Of a DNA stretch of 64,000 nucleotides, positions 38,496 to 46,452 are shown piece after piece. The notes beneath the pieces are model-generated. The model did not search any database, had not been told where the DNA came from, and was given only the letters and a program-made list of their open reading frames with translations. Where the stretch lies: contig NZ_LRTV01000001.1 in the NCBI RefSeq assembly GCF_003408845.1, forward strand, positions 148,969 to 212,968, in the 5' to 3' direction. Position 1 is the first letter of the stretch. Each line of letters opens with the position of its first letter. The DNA is from Gardnerella massiliensis. Lineage in GTDB: Bacteria > Actinomycetota > Actinomycetes > Actinomycetales > Bifidobacteriaceae. The translations under genes and the position numbers were made by a program.

Positions 38496-38818
38496 ATCTT
38501 TCCTGCATACGCGGGGGTGATCCTGGCAGTAAACATCACGCAGAAAGACAAAACGAGTCTTTCCCGCATACGCGGGGGTGATCCCTGCGGGTTTGTTACT
38601 TCTGACCCTATCAGACTGTCTTTCCCGCATACGCGGGGGTGATCCCAGTCATCCGTGGTTAGTTTCGGCTTAAATTTAGTCTTTCCCGCATACGCGGGGG
38701 TGATCCCGCAATAAAGCAAAATCCGATAACAAAAAGTCTGTCTTTCCCGCATACGCGGGGGTGATCCTGCGACTTGGAGTGTTATTCAGCTGGATTATGC
38801 GTCTTTCCCGCATACGCG

Positions 38819-38959
38819 TGGGCGCGACGACCTGCCTGAGCGCTTAAAGCGTAGCGCGCGAAGACAATTTGGAGCGCTGAGCTTGCTCAGGGTTGAAAGC
38901 ACGGTGTGCTTTCAACGCAAGCGAAGGCTGCCTTCGTCTCGATTGACGAAGGCAGCAAG
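38819..38959 (+). repeat. Structured ~140-nt element, copy B, splitting a CRISPR repeat
   Basis: This is the same element as at 38235, entering the repeat at 38801 after the identical 18 bases. It differs by about four bases. Its outer arm is CCTGAGC/GCTCAGG, a full Watson-Crick match where copy A has a G-T pair. On its right flank a worn TAAGCGGGGGTAATCC completes the repeat (ending 38979). Confidence 0.85.
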
Positions 38960-38979
38960 CTTGTAAGCGGGGGTAATCC

Positions 38980-39064
38980 TATGGTGGAGCTAGGGGGATT
39001 CGAACTTATGTCTTACCGCATACGTGGTTGCGATTCGTATCCGTGCCCCCGGTGAGACTCAAAC
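38980..39064 (+). other. Distal spacer-like pieces that copy tRNA 3' ends
   Basis: Bases 38980-39009 hold, on the minus strand, TTCGAATCCCCCTAGCTCC followed by ACCA: a T-loop, T-stem, acceptor strand, discriminator and CCA of a tRNA, most like tRNA-Ala (its partner would be GGGGCTA, with a G3-U70 pair). Bases 39037-39064 hold, on the minus strand, GTTTGAGTCTCACCGGGGGC plus A, like the 3' end of a tRNA-Leu. A degenerate CRISPR repeat (39010-39036) separates them, so both sit in spacer positions. Neither is a whole tRNA gene. Confidence 0.7.
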
Positions 39065-39364
39065 TTATTCATCTGGTGAATGAACTTTACGTGGGACCCC
39101 TAAATCGTCTGCTATGTCGTCGTAGTTATCGCCACATTCATAAGGGTCTAATAAATTGTAAGCTTCGATTAGCAGCTCTTTAGGTGCACTCTTGTGTAGC
39201 CACGCGTCTACTAAATAAATATCAATTGCGATCGATGGTTCGCCTGCTCGAATAGCACTATTGGCTTCTTCTTCGGAAACCTTATCCATGTATGGCTTAG
39301 CATAAGGTCGAAGTTTATCAACCATGTCATAACAAATTTTCATCGTTTCTATCATCGTGTCCAT
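39065..39364 (-). CDS. Hypothetical 99-residue acidic protein
   Basis: Not recognised with confidence. The protein is acidic and helical-looking, with no signal or membrane segment. A central stretch (EEEANSAIRAGEPSIAIDIYLVDAWL, residues ~31-56) and a following LLIEAYNLLD have the general look of small MafI-like immunity proteins, but the resemblance is weak. The ATG at 39364 follows GAAGGA on the minus strand. Its 3' end touches the decayed distal end of the CRISPR array. No toxin gene is adjacent, so an orphan immunity role is only a guess. Confidence 0.6.
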   Translation of the reverse strand: MDTMIETMKICYDMVDKLRPYAKPYMDKVSEEEANSAIRAGEPSIAIDIYLVDAWLHKSAPKELLIEAYNLLDPYECGDNYDDIADDLGVPRKVHSPDE

Positions 39365-39749
39365 TAGCTTTTTATTTCCTTCGTGTATCTATCTTATTGT
39401 GTGCAGTAAGATGCGTTTTCTATGCTTCTTTTCTATGCTTCTTCTACTTATCTATTTTGATTATGATAAAGTTACTTTTTATGTATTTTAATTAATTGAT
39501 ATTAGTATCACCTGATATACTTTTTGCGGAAGCTGGGGCTCCTCTTACCCTTAATCTCTTGCTAATAGAGTTGGTTTGAGGGAATGACCAGATTTCGCTT
39601 ATGTTGACAGCGTGTGATTACATAGTCATAGATGTGAAATGTTTAGCAATTTTGAACCCCGGCTTCGGCTGGGGTTCATTGCGTATAAGGCAAAATGCGA
39701 ATGATATTGAGAAATAATATCGTTTCAATATTTTAGGGGAGGCCAAGAA
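39365..39749. promoter_or_regulatory. 385-bp intergenic region upstream of the metal exporter
   Basis: It contains a 13-bp tandem repeat TTTTCTATGCTTC twice (39416-39441), a possible -35 TTGACA near 39604, and a very stable hairpin at 39646-39682 (GAACCCCGGC-TTCG-GCTGGGGTTC, extended by GCAAT/ATTGC). A dyad GATATT-N7-AATATC lies at 39703-39721, 30 bases before the exporter start, where a metal-responsive repressor could bind. No gene is seen. Confidence 0.5.
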
Positions 39750-40775
39750 GTGCATAATCATAACGGTGTAATCAAAAGTAGCGATATAGATTCACAGTTA
39801 CGTAGCGCGAACGCAACTACGCACAGCGCAAACTCCAACAACGCCAACGCAGCTTCTCAAGCGGCAGCAATTCACGCAAGTCACGCCCATCAGCATCGTC
39901 TCCTCCTTACTCTTTCTCTTACTTCAATCGTATTTTTTGCCGAAGTAATCGGCTCTTTCCTCACGAATTCTCTGTCGCTTCTTATTGACGCCGGCCACAT
40001 GCTTACGGATATTTCCGTTCTTGCAGCCTCAACGGTTACGGCAATTCTTATGCGCCGCCGCCCAAGCAGCAAGCGTACGTGGGGCTGGGCTCGCCTTGAG
40101 GTTATTACTGCCGCTGCTGGTGCGCTTATTTTGCTAATTGTTGGTGTATATGCTCTTGTTGAAGCTGGTATGCGTCTTTTTGGAAGTGGTCACCAAGGCA
40201 TTCACGATGTCAATCAGCTGCTTTTCTTCGGCATCCTCGGTCTTGCTGCAAATCTCGCTTCTCTTGTAATTCTTATGTCTCAATCGCAAGACAACATGAA
40301 TATGCGTGCAGCTTTCCTTGAGGTTATGAACGATGCTTTAGGCTCTGTGGCTGTTGTAATTTCGGCAATCGTTATGATGAGCACTGGTTGGGCTGGATTT
40401 GATGCTCTTGCCGGCGCAATTATTGCTATTCTTATGATTCCGCGCGCGCTAAAGTTACTTAAGAATGCTGTTAAGGTTCTTCTTGAACAAACTCCGGAAG
40501 GACTTGATTTAGATAAGGTTCGCGAGCACTTAGAGCATGTGCCTCACGTGCTTGCAGTTCACGATTTGCACGCTAGCACTGTTTCTACTGGTATGCCAAT
40601 TTTTATGGCGCATGTGGTTGTGGAACCAAACATGACGATGGCTCAGTGTGCTCAGGTGCTTTCGCAACTTCAGGATTGTTTGCGTGAGCATTTCCCGGTT
40701 TCTGTCTCTCACACCACTTTCCAGTTGGAGCCTGAAGGTTATACGACTTCCAGCGCTTCGGAACATCACGAATAA
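39750..40775 (+). CDS. Cation diffusion facilitator (CzcD/ZitB-type zinc exporter)
   Basis: A 341-residue membrane antiporter expected to export Zn2+ (or Co/Cd). The N-terminal ~45 residues are Ala/Asn/His rich with HASHAHQH, a likely metal-collecting tail. Six membrane segments follow, with the metal site HMLTD (LIDAGHMLTDISVL, segment II) and LEVMNDALGSVAV (segment V). The cytoplasmic C-terminal domain (EHVPHVLAVHDLHASTVSTGMPIFMAHVVVE) has the expected His residues. The GTG at 39750 follows AGGGGAGG. Metal specificity is inference from the HxxxD/DxxxD-like pattern. Confidence 0.9.
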   Translation: MHNHNGVIKSSDIDSQLRSANATTHSANSNNANAASQAAAIHASHAHQHRLLLTLSLTSIVFFAEVIGSFLTNSLSLLIDAGHMLTDISVLAASTVTAILMRRRPSSKRTWGWARLEVITAAAGALILLIVGVYALVEAGMRLFGSGHQGIHDVNQLLFFGILGLAANLASLVILMSQSQDNMNMRAAFLEVMNDALGSVAVVISAIVMMSTGWAGFDALAGAIIAILMIPRALKLLKNAVKVLLEQTPEGLDLDKVREHLEHVPHVLAVHDLHASTVSTGMPIFMAHVVVEPNMTMAQCAQVLSQLQDCLREHFPVSVSHTTFQLEPEGYTTSSASEHHE

Positions 40776-40793
40776 TGGCTTGGCGCATTTAGT

Positions 40794-40866
40794 AGTTGCT
40801 ATTTAGTTGTTATTTAATTGCGATTTACCTGCCATTTAACTGGTACTTAGTTGCTACTTAACTGTG
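40794..40866 (+). repeat. 11-bp tandem repeat, about 6.5 copies
   Basis: Successive units AGTTGCTATTT, AGTTGTTATTT, AATTGCGATTT, ACCTGCCATTT, AACTGGTACTT, AGTTGCTACTT and a partial copy fill the space between the metal exporter and the methyltransferase gene. A closely related 11-bp repeat is at 62780-62823. Confidence 0.8.
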
Positions 40867-40897
40867 TTGTGTTCATTTTTTGAAGTAAGGTGTAGAT

Positions 40898-41800
40898 ATG
40901 CCGTTAAAAGAACTGATTAATAATCCTCACAGCGAGCGCGTGCGTAGGCTTGTGACTCTTGGTCGTGGAAAGTCGCGTGATTGTGAGCGTTTTCTTGTTG
41001 AAGGTCCGCAAAGTGTGCGTGAGGCTGTTCGTTATGCGTCGTATGCAATAAGCGATATTTACGTTACTCAAGAGGCTTGCGTACATAATGAAGATGAAAA
41101 TAATCAATCTTCCTCGCTGCAAGAGATAGTACAGGAAGCATTATCTCGTTCTTTATATGTTCATCCTGTTGAATCTAGTATTATGCAAAAAATAAGCTCT
41201 GATTCGCAAGGAATTGCGGCTGTTTTGAATGCGCAATCTTTAGATGAGACTTACGTAGGTGAGTTTCAGAATTTGCGAGAATCTGCGCTAGTAGAAAATG
41301 CAGATAAACCGCTTTTGATTGCGGCTTGCTGGCAAGTGAGAGATCCTGGTAACGCTGGTGCGATTATTCGCGTTGCAGACGTTGCGGGCTGTGATGCCGT
41401 TGTTTTTGTTGACGATTGTGTAAGTCGTTGGAACGCTAAACTTGTGCGCTCTACTGCTGGATCGCTATTCCATCTTCCTGTAGTACAAATGAGTGTTCAA
41501 GATTGGTTTAGCTATGCTAAAAAGGCGAATGTTCATGTTATTGCGGCGGATATTTATGGAACGGATCAGCGTAAGCCGGTACCTTTCCCAAATATTCTTG
41601 CAAATACTGATCTTGCGAGCGCGTCTGTTGCTATATTATTCGGCAATGAAGCGCGTGGTCTTCCTCAAGAAATATTGCGTCAAGCCGACAATATCTCAAT
41701 AATCCCAATCTATGGAAAAGCAGAATCAATGAACCTCGCGACGAGCGCAGCAGTAATGCTTATGGGCTTGGCTATGTCGAGTCGTGCGCGAAAAATATAG
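40898..41800 (+). CDS. TrmH/SpoU-family RNA 2'-O-methyltransferase
   Basis: A 300-residue SPOUT methyltransferase. The N-terminal substrate-binding part is RVRRLVTLGRGKSRDCERFLVEGPQSVREAV (~12-45). The knotted catalytic part has RDPGNAGAIIRVADVAGCDAVVF (~148-170), LFGNEARGLPQEIL (~248-261) and IYGKAESMNLATSAAVMLMG (~272-293), which form the SAM site. It is directly upstream of pheS, as in many Gram-positive genomes. The probable substrate is 23S rRNA or tRNA; the exact target cannot be read from sequence. Confidence 0.92.
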   Translation: MPLKELINNPHSERVRRLVTLGRGKSRDCERFLVEGPQSVREAVRYASYAISDIYVTQEACVHNEDENNQSSSLQEIVQEALSRSLYVHPVESSIMQKISSDSQGIAAVLNAQSLDETYVGEFQNLRESALVENADKPLLIAACWQVRDPGNAGAIIRVADVAGCDAVVFVDDCVSRWNAKLVRSTAGSLFHLPVVQMSVQDWFSYAKKANVHVIAADIYGTDQRKPVPFPNILANTDLASASVAILFGNEARGLPQEILRQADNISIIPIYGKAESMNLATSAAVMLMGLAMSSRARKI

Positions 41801-41876
41801 CTTTGGGCAGTATTTTAACAGTGTATAAAGCATACGAAACGTGCGTAATACGCGTAATACAGATAGGAAGGGTGCT

Positions 41877-42944
41877 GTGACCGATAATAAGCCATTCGAC
41901 GTGAAGGCGGTAGCTCAAGTAGTCAAAGAAGGCATTGCTTGTGCTGCTGCGGCTCAAACCATGGACGAACTAAAAGCAGTGAAGTCTAAGTATGCTGGCG
42001 CGCAGTCGGTGATGACTGTTGCAAGCAAAGCTATTGGTTCACTGCCAGCGGATCAAAAAAAGGAAGTCGGCAAGGTAATGTCGGCGTTACGCGCTGATTT
42101 TGGCCGCGCTTTTGCTGAGGCTACAGAACGCGTAAAGTCTGCTGAAGAAGCGCGTATGCTCTCTGCTGAAACCGTTGATATGACGCTTCCTGTAAACCGC
42201 AAGCCACTTGGTGCGCGTCATCCAATTGCGCGTATTATTGAGGATTTTGAAGACTTCTTTGTTTCCATGGGCTGGCAAATTTCCGCTGGTCCGGAAGTGG
42301 AAACTGAATGGTTTGATTTTGATGCTTTGAACTTTGGTCCGGATCATCCTGCTCGTCAAATGCAGGATACTTTCTATGTGCAAGGCAATCAGGCAAAGGA
42401 TGCCGCAGGTTTTGTTGGCTCAAACATGGTTTTGCGCACTCAAACTTCTTCTGATCAAGTTCGCGCGTTAATTGAGCGTGGTGTTCCTCTGTATATTGCT
42501 TCTCCTGGGCGCGTTTTCCGCACCGATGAGCTTGATGCTACGCATACGCCAGTGTTCCATCAGTGCGAAGCTTTGGCTGTAGACAAGCACTTAACTATGG
42601 CTGATTTGAAGGGTGTTCTTGATCGTTTGGCTGTTGCCATGTTTGGTCCTGAAGCCAAAAGCCGTTTGCGTCCAAGCTACTTCCCGTTTACTGAGCCGAG
42701 TGCTGAGCTTGACTTGTGGTTCCCAGATAAAAAGGGTGGTCCAGGCTGGATTGAATGGGGTGGCTGTGGTATGGTCAACCCGAATGTTTTGAAGTCTGCT
42801 GGATTGGATCCGCAAGTGTACACTGGCTTCGCGTTTGGCGTTGGCTTGGAGCGCACTTTGTTGCTTCGTCACGATATTAACGATATGCACGATTTGGTTG
42901 AAGGCGATAAGCGCTTCAGTGAACAGTTTGTAATGGGGGAGTAA
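41877..42944 (+). CDS. pheS: Phenylalanyl-tRNA synthetase alpha subunit
   Basis: A 355-residue catalytic subunit. The N-terminal coiled coil spans ~15-100. Class II motif 2 is seen as TSSDQVRALIERGVPLYIASPGRVFRTDELDATHTPVFHQCEAL, and motif 3 as FAFGVGLERTLLLRHDINDMHDL at the C-terminus. WIEWGGCGMVNPNVL is diagnostic. The GTG at 41877 follows AGGAAGGG and gives the usual length; the longer frame from 41841 is not needed. It is followed six bases later by pheT. Confidence 0.96.
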   Translation: MTDNKPFDVKAVAQVVKEGIACAAAAQTMDELKAVKSKYAGAQSVMTVASKAIGSLPADQKKEVGKVMSALRADFGRAFAEATERVKSAEEARMLSAETVDMTLPVNRKPLGARHPIARIIEDFEDFFVSMGWQISAGPEVETEWFDFDALNFGPDHPARQMQDTFYVQGNQAKDAAGFVGSNMVLRTQTSSDQVRALIERGVPLYIASPGRVFRTDELDATHTPVFHQCEALAVDKHLTMADLKGVLDRLAVAMFGPEAKSRLRPSYFPFTEPSAELDLWFPDKKGGPGWIEWGGCGMVNPNVLKSAGLDPQVYTGFAFGVGLERTLLLRHDINDMHDLVEGDKRFSEQFVMGE

Positions 42945-42950
42945 AAGCTC

Positions 42951-45575
42951 ATGCCAATGGTAGATATTGACTGGCTCAAAGATCATGTTGAAGTGCCAGA
43001 AGGTTTGACTTACGAACAACTTGCTAAGGATTTGGTACGCGTAGGTTTGGAAGAAGAAGAGATTCATACTTCTCAAGTTACCGGTCCGATTGTAGTCGGC
43101 TATGTAGTCGATGCGACTCCTGAGCCGCAGAAGAATGGTAAAACTATTAACTGGTGTCATGTTGACGTTGGTGAACAATACAACGATGTTGACGAGAACG
43201 GTAAGAAAGTTCCTCGTGGCATTATTTGCGGCGCTCCTAATATGGCTGCCGGCGAAAAGGTTGTGGTAACGCTTCCTGGTGCTGTTCTTCCTGGTGATTT
43301 TAAGATTGAGCCTCGTAAAACTTATGGACACGTTTCTAATGGCATGTGCGCTTCTGAACGCGAGCTTGGCTTAGGAGATAGTCATAACGGCATCATTTTG
43401 CTGCGTGAATATGGTTTCTCTAAAGCTGAGTATGATGCGTTGAAGCCTGGCGACGATGCTATGGAATTGTTGCATCTGAATAAACCAATTTTGGAGATTA
43501 ATATTACTCCTGACCGCGGTTACGCTTTTTCGTATCGTGGTGTTGCTCGCGAATATCACCATTCGACTGGTGCTGCTTACACCGATCCAGTGGTAGCGTT
43601 ACGTGAACAAGCTGATCGTATTGCGGATACTTCCAATGAGAAAGCCTGCGATATTGAGGTGAGCGTTGAAGATACGAACCCAATTCACTCTGTGATTGGC
43701 TGTGATCGTTATTACGCTCGTGCGATTCATGGTTTTAATCCTCAAGCAACGACTCCTCACTGGATGCAGCGTCGTTTGATGCGTGCCGGTATGCGTAGTA
43801 TTTCGTTAGCTGTTGACGTTACTAATTATGTCATGCTCGATTTGGGTCAGCCTTTGCACGCTTACGACTTAGATAAAATTGAGGGGCCGATTGTGGTTCG
43901 TCGTGCGCGTTCTGGCGAGCATCTTACAACATTAGATGGTAAAGATCGTGAACTTCACGTAGAGGATTTGGTTATTTCTGATTCTCCTCGTGGCAATCGT
44001 GGTTCTCGCGTGCTTGGCTTGGCTGGTGTTATGGGCGGCATGTATGGCGAGGTGACGAGCGAAACCAAGAATATTTTGCTTGAAGCGGCTCATTTTGATC
44101 CCGTTTCTATTGCTCGTACTGCGCGTCGTCATAAGATTCCTTCCGAAGCCTCCCGTCGTTTTGAGCGCGGTGTTGATACGGATTTGCAGCCTGCTGCAGC
44201 TCAGATGGCATCAAATCTTTTGGCGCAATTTGGCGATGCTCATCCGTCTTCAAGCCCTAAGGATTTGAATAATACGCAGTCTCGCAACGTTATTGTGTTT
44301 AAGGCTGATGAGGTTAAGCGTGTTGCTGGTCTCGATGTCGATTTGAACCGCATTAGCGATATTCTCACCGATATTGGCTGCTCTGTTGCTGGCGGTGGCA
44401 ACGGTTCCTTCTCAGTGCTTCCTCCAACGTGGCGTCCGGATTTGAATGATCCTTGCGATTTGGTAGAAGAAATTGCTCGTTTAATTGGTTACGATGAGAT
44501 TCCTGTTAAAGTTCCAGCAGTTCCTGTTACAGGTCGTACTGGTTTAACCGCTGAGCAGGCTACGCGTCGTGCAATTGCGTACGAGTTGGCTGAATCTGGT
44601 CTAGTAGAAACGTTAAGTTACCCGTTTGTTGGTGAGGAAGATATTAAAGCGTTCCGTCAAGACGTTGATGAAACTGCCAAGGTGAGTGTTCGTATTGCTA
44701 ATCCTTTGGCTGGCGATCGTCCATGGCTTCGTCGTTGTGTACTTATGACGCTTGCTGGTACTGTTCGTCGTAATCTTCGTCGTGGTTTAAGTGACATTGC
44801 TTTGTATGAGCTTGGTCACGTATACTTCAGCGATCCTAACGCTCCTGCAATTCCTGCTTTGCCTGGCTCTCAGCGTCCTTCTAACGCGGAGCTTGCTGCA
44901 CTCGATGCCGGCCTGCCGGATCAGCCGTTGCATGTTGCCGCTTTGCTTACTGGCCATGCTGAAGATACTGGCTGGCTCGGTACGCATCGCGACGTGGATT
45001 GGAGTGATGCTGTAGAAGCTCTTCAACGTGTTGGCAAGCGTATAGGTGTTCATTTTGTTCTCAAACAGTTTGATGCTGACAACGCTCCTGCAGCTTGGCA
45101 TCCAGGTCGCAGCGCTGAGGTTTGTGTTGCTGCTGAAGACGGCTCTTGCGTGTCTCTTGGTGTTGTTGGCGAGTTGCATCCACACGTTTGCGATGCTTTG
45201 GATTTGCCGAAACATTCTGCCGCGTTTGAACTCGATTTGACCGCCTTGTTTGCGAATATGTCGATGAAGCCGGTTCAAGCAAAGCCGATTTCCACATTCC
45301 CTCCAGTTAAGCAAGATTTTGCGTTCACTGCTCCTGTTTCCTTGACGGCTAAGACTTTGCAGGATGCCATTGTGAAGGCTGCTGGCGATTTGTTCGAATC
45401 TATTGAGCTGTTTGACGTATATGAGGGTGAGCAGCTTGGTGACGGTTTGCGTTCTCTCGCTTATTCGGTAACGTTCCGCGCTGCAGATAGAACGCTTTCT
45501 GGTGAGGAAATGGATGCTGTTCGTGCGGCAATTACTAAGTCGGCAGCGAGCTTGCACGCCACGTTGCGTGTGTAA
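42951..45575 (+). CDS. pheT: Phenylalanyl-tRNA synthetase beta subunit
   Basis: An 874-residue subunit. It begins with MVDIDWLKDHVEVPEGLTYEQLA, then the tRNA-binding EMAP-like domain (IICGAPNMAAGEKVVV), the B3/B4 editing domain (SIARTARRHKIPSEASRRFERGVD) and the B5 domain. A catalytic-like core (DIALYELGHVYF) and the FDX-ACB anticodon-binding domain (SYSVTFRAADRTLSGEEMDAV) end the protein. GGGGGAG of the pheS end serves as ribosome site. It ends in a terminator. Confidence 0.97.
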   Translation: MPMVDIDWLKDHVEVPEGLTYEQLAKDLVRVGLEEEEIHTSQVTGPIVVGYVVDATPEPQKNGKTINWCHVDVGEQYNDVDENGKKVPRGIICGAPNMAAGEKVVVTLPGAVLPGDFKIEPRKTYGHVSNGMCASERELGLGDSHNGIILLREYGFSKAEYDALKPGDDAMELLHLNKPILEINITPDRGYAFSYRGVAREYHHSTGAAYTDPVVALREQADRIADTSNEKACDIEVSVEDTNPIHSVIGCDRYYARAIHGFNPQATTPHWMQRRLMRAGMRSISLAVDVTNYVMLDLGQPLHAYDLDKIEGPIVVRRARSGEHLTTLDGKDRELHVEDLVISDSPRGNRGSRVLGLAGVMGGMYGEVTSETKNILLEAAHFDPVSIARTARRHKIPSEASRRFERGVDTDLQPAAAQMASNLLAQFGDAHPSSSPKDLNNTQSRNVIVFKADEVKRVAGLDVDLNRISDILTDIGCSVAGGGNGSFSVLPPTWRPDLNDPCDLVEEIARLIGYDEIPVKVPAVPVTGRTGLTAEQATRRAIAYELAESGLVETLSYPFVGEEDIKAFRQDVDETAKVSVRIANPLAGDRPWLRRCVLMTLAGTVRRNLRRGLSDIALYELGHVYFSDPNAPAIPALPGSQRPSNAELAALDAGLPDQPLHVAALLTGHAEDTGWLGTHRDVDWSDAVEALQRVGKRIGVHFVLKQFDADNAPAAWHPGRSAEVCVAAEDGSCVSLGVVGELHPHVCDALDLPKHSAAFELDLTALFANMSMKPVQAKPISTFPPVKQDFAFTAPVSLTAKTLQDAIVKAAGDLFESIELFDVYEGEQLGDGLRSLAYSVTFRAADRTLSGEEMDAVRAAITKSAASLHATLRV

Positions 45576-45624
45576 ACTAACGCGAAATGATACTAGTAAT
45601 GCGGTAAGCGACTGACATTATGTT

Positions 45625-45672
45625 ATGCGACTGCGCAGTTCTTGAGAAGTTCTGTGTGGTCGCATTTTTTAT
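45625..45672 (+). terminator. Terminator after pheT
   Basis: ATGCGACTGCGCAG / CTGTGTGGTCGCAT stem with TTCTTGAGAAGT loop and a six-T run. Confidence 0.85.
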
Positions 45673-45695
45673 TGTGATATATAATTTTGTAATAA

Positions 45696-45745
45696 ATTGC
45701 ATAGAAAATTTGTATATTGCATAGATATTTATGTGCTTATGCGTA
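45696..45745 (+). promoter_or_regulatory. Candidate ArgR-binding region upstream of argR
   Basis: ATTGCATAGA occurs twice, 20 bases apart (45696 and 45716), with TTTATG and CTTATGCG close behind. AT-rich half-sites of this type, at two-turn spacing and ahead of argR, suggest ARG boxes and autoregulation. Confidence 0.4.
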
Positions 45746-45789
45746 TATATTAGATTGAGCGTGTTATATGAAAGGTTTTTTTAATCATT

Positions 45790-46335
45790 ATGGTTAATCC
45801 AAAAAAGGATACAGAAAATACCGACAACCATGAGGTTTCGGTAAAACAGCAACGTCCGACTACTAAGGCGGCTCGATTAAATGCTATCGAACAGGCTTTG
45901 CTAAGTGAGGTTATTACTTCGCAATCTCAACTTTCAAGCGTGCTAGCTCGCAATGGCTTCAAAGTTACGCAGGCTACGTTAAGTCGCGATTTGGACGAGA
46001 TTAACGCAGTAAAGATTCGTTTAACCGACGGTAGGATTGCGTATGTGCTAAGTGATGGCACAGGCAATCGTCATGCTATGGATACAGTGCGTGTTGATCA
46101 GCAGGTTGCGCGTACTCTGTCTGGCCTTGTTACTGAAGTCGGTCATGCGAACAATATTGTGGTTATTCACACTCCTTCGGGTGCGGCACAGTACGTTGCT
46201 AGTGTTATCGATCGTCAGCCTCTACGAGGAATTTTGGGGTCCGTTGCTGGTGACGATACGGTTATTATGGTTTGTGTTTCTAACGAGGAAGCTGAAAATC
46301 GTGCAGCGTGGATGCTTACTGTAGCTTCTCGCTGA
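45790..46335 (+). CDS. argR: Arginine repressor
   Basis: A 181-residue repressor. The N-terminal winged helix (residues ~25-95) contains SQSQLSSVLARNGFKVTQATLSRDLDEINAVKIR, the ArgR recognition region. The C-terminal hexamerisation/arginine-binding domain has VIHTPSGAAQYVASVIDRQPLRGILGSVAGDDTVIMV, where the GDD binds arginine. Residues 1-25 are a basic, disordered extension. It lies upstream of argG-argH, its probable targets. Confidence 0.95.
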   Translation: MVNPKKDTENTDNHEVSVKQQRPTTKAARLNAIEQALLSEVITSQSQLSSVLARNGFKVTQATLSRDLDEINAVKIRLTDGRIAYVLSDGTGNRHAMDTVRVDQQVARTLSGLVTEVGHANNIVVIHTPSGAAQYVASVIDRQPLRGILGSVAGDDTVIMVCVSNEEAENRAAWMLTVASR

Positions 46336-46412
46336 TAACTGTTGTTGAGATTTGTGAGTGGAACTTTGCGTAAGCGTTATAGTGCGCTGTGAGCAAAGTA
46401 TTGTGTATGTGA

Positions 46413-46452
46413 AGCGCACGGTGCGTCGATTGTGCCGTGCGCTTTTCTTTTT
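46413..46452 (+). terminator. Terminator after argR
   Basis: GCGCACGG / CCGTGCGC stem with a TGCGTCGATTGTG loop, merging into a long CTTTTTT tract. Confidence 0.85.

Larger units (their letters stand above)
37729..39036 (+). CRISPR. Type I-E CRISPR array, interrupted twice and decayed at its distal end
   Basis: The 28-nt repeats begin GTCTTTCCCGCATACGCGG and end GGGTGATCC, with hairpin CCCGC-ATAC-GCGGG. Full copies start at 37729, 37790, 37851 (one change), 37912, 37973, 38034, 38095 and 38156. After a break they continue at 38496 (two changes), 38557, 38618, 38679 and 38740. Repeats starting 38217 and 38801 are cut after 18 bases by inserted elements. Every intact spacer is 33 bases, a 61-base period. 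A degenerate repeat lies at ~38429-38456 and another at 39010-39036. Orientation follows the cas genes; the leader side is at 37729. Confidence 0.97.

Noticed and set aside
37644-38752. Open frames across the CRISPR array with repeated peptides such as ITPAYAGKT and SPPRMRER
   Set aside because: These are translations of the CRISPR repeats on both strands, not genes.
38980-39064. Intact tRNA genes at the end of the CRISPR array
   Set aside because: Only the 3' ~25 bases of each tRNA are present, with no anticodon arm or 5' half, and they are separated by a worn CRISPR repeat.
39480-39680. An SRP 4.5S RNA or tmRNA gene
   Set aside because: The conserved SRP loop motifs and the tmRNA Ala-acceptor ends are not present.
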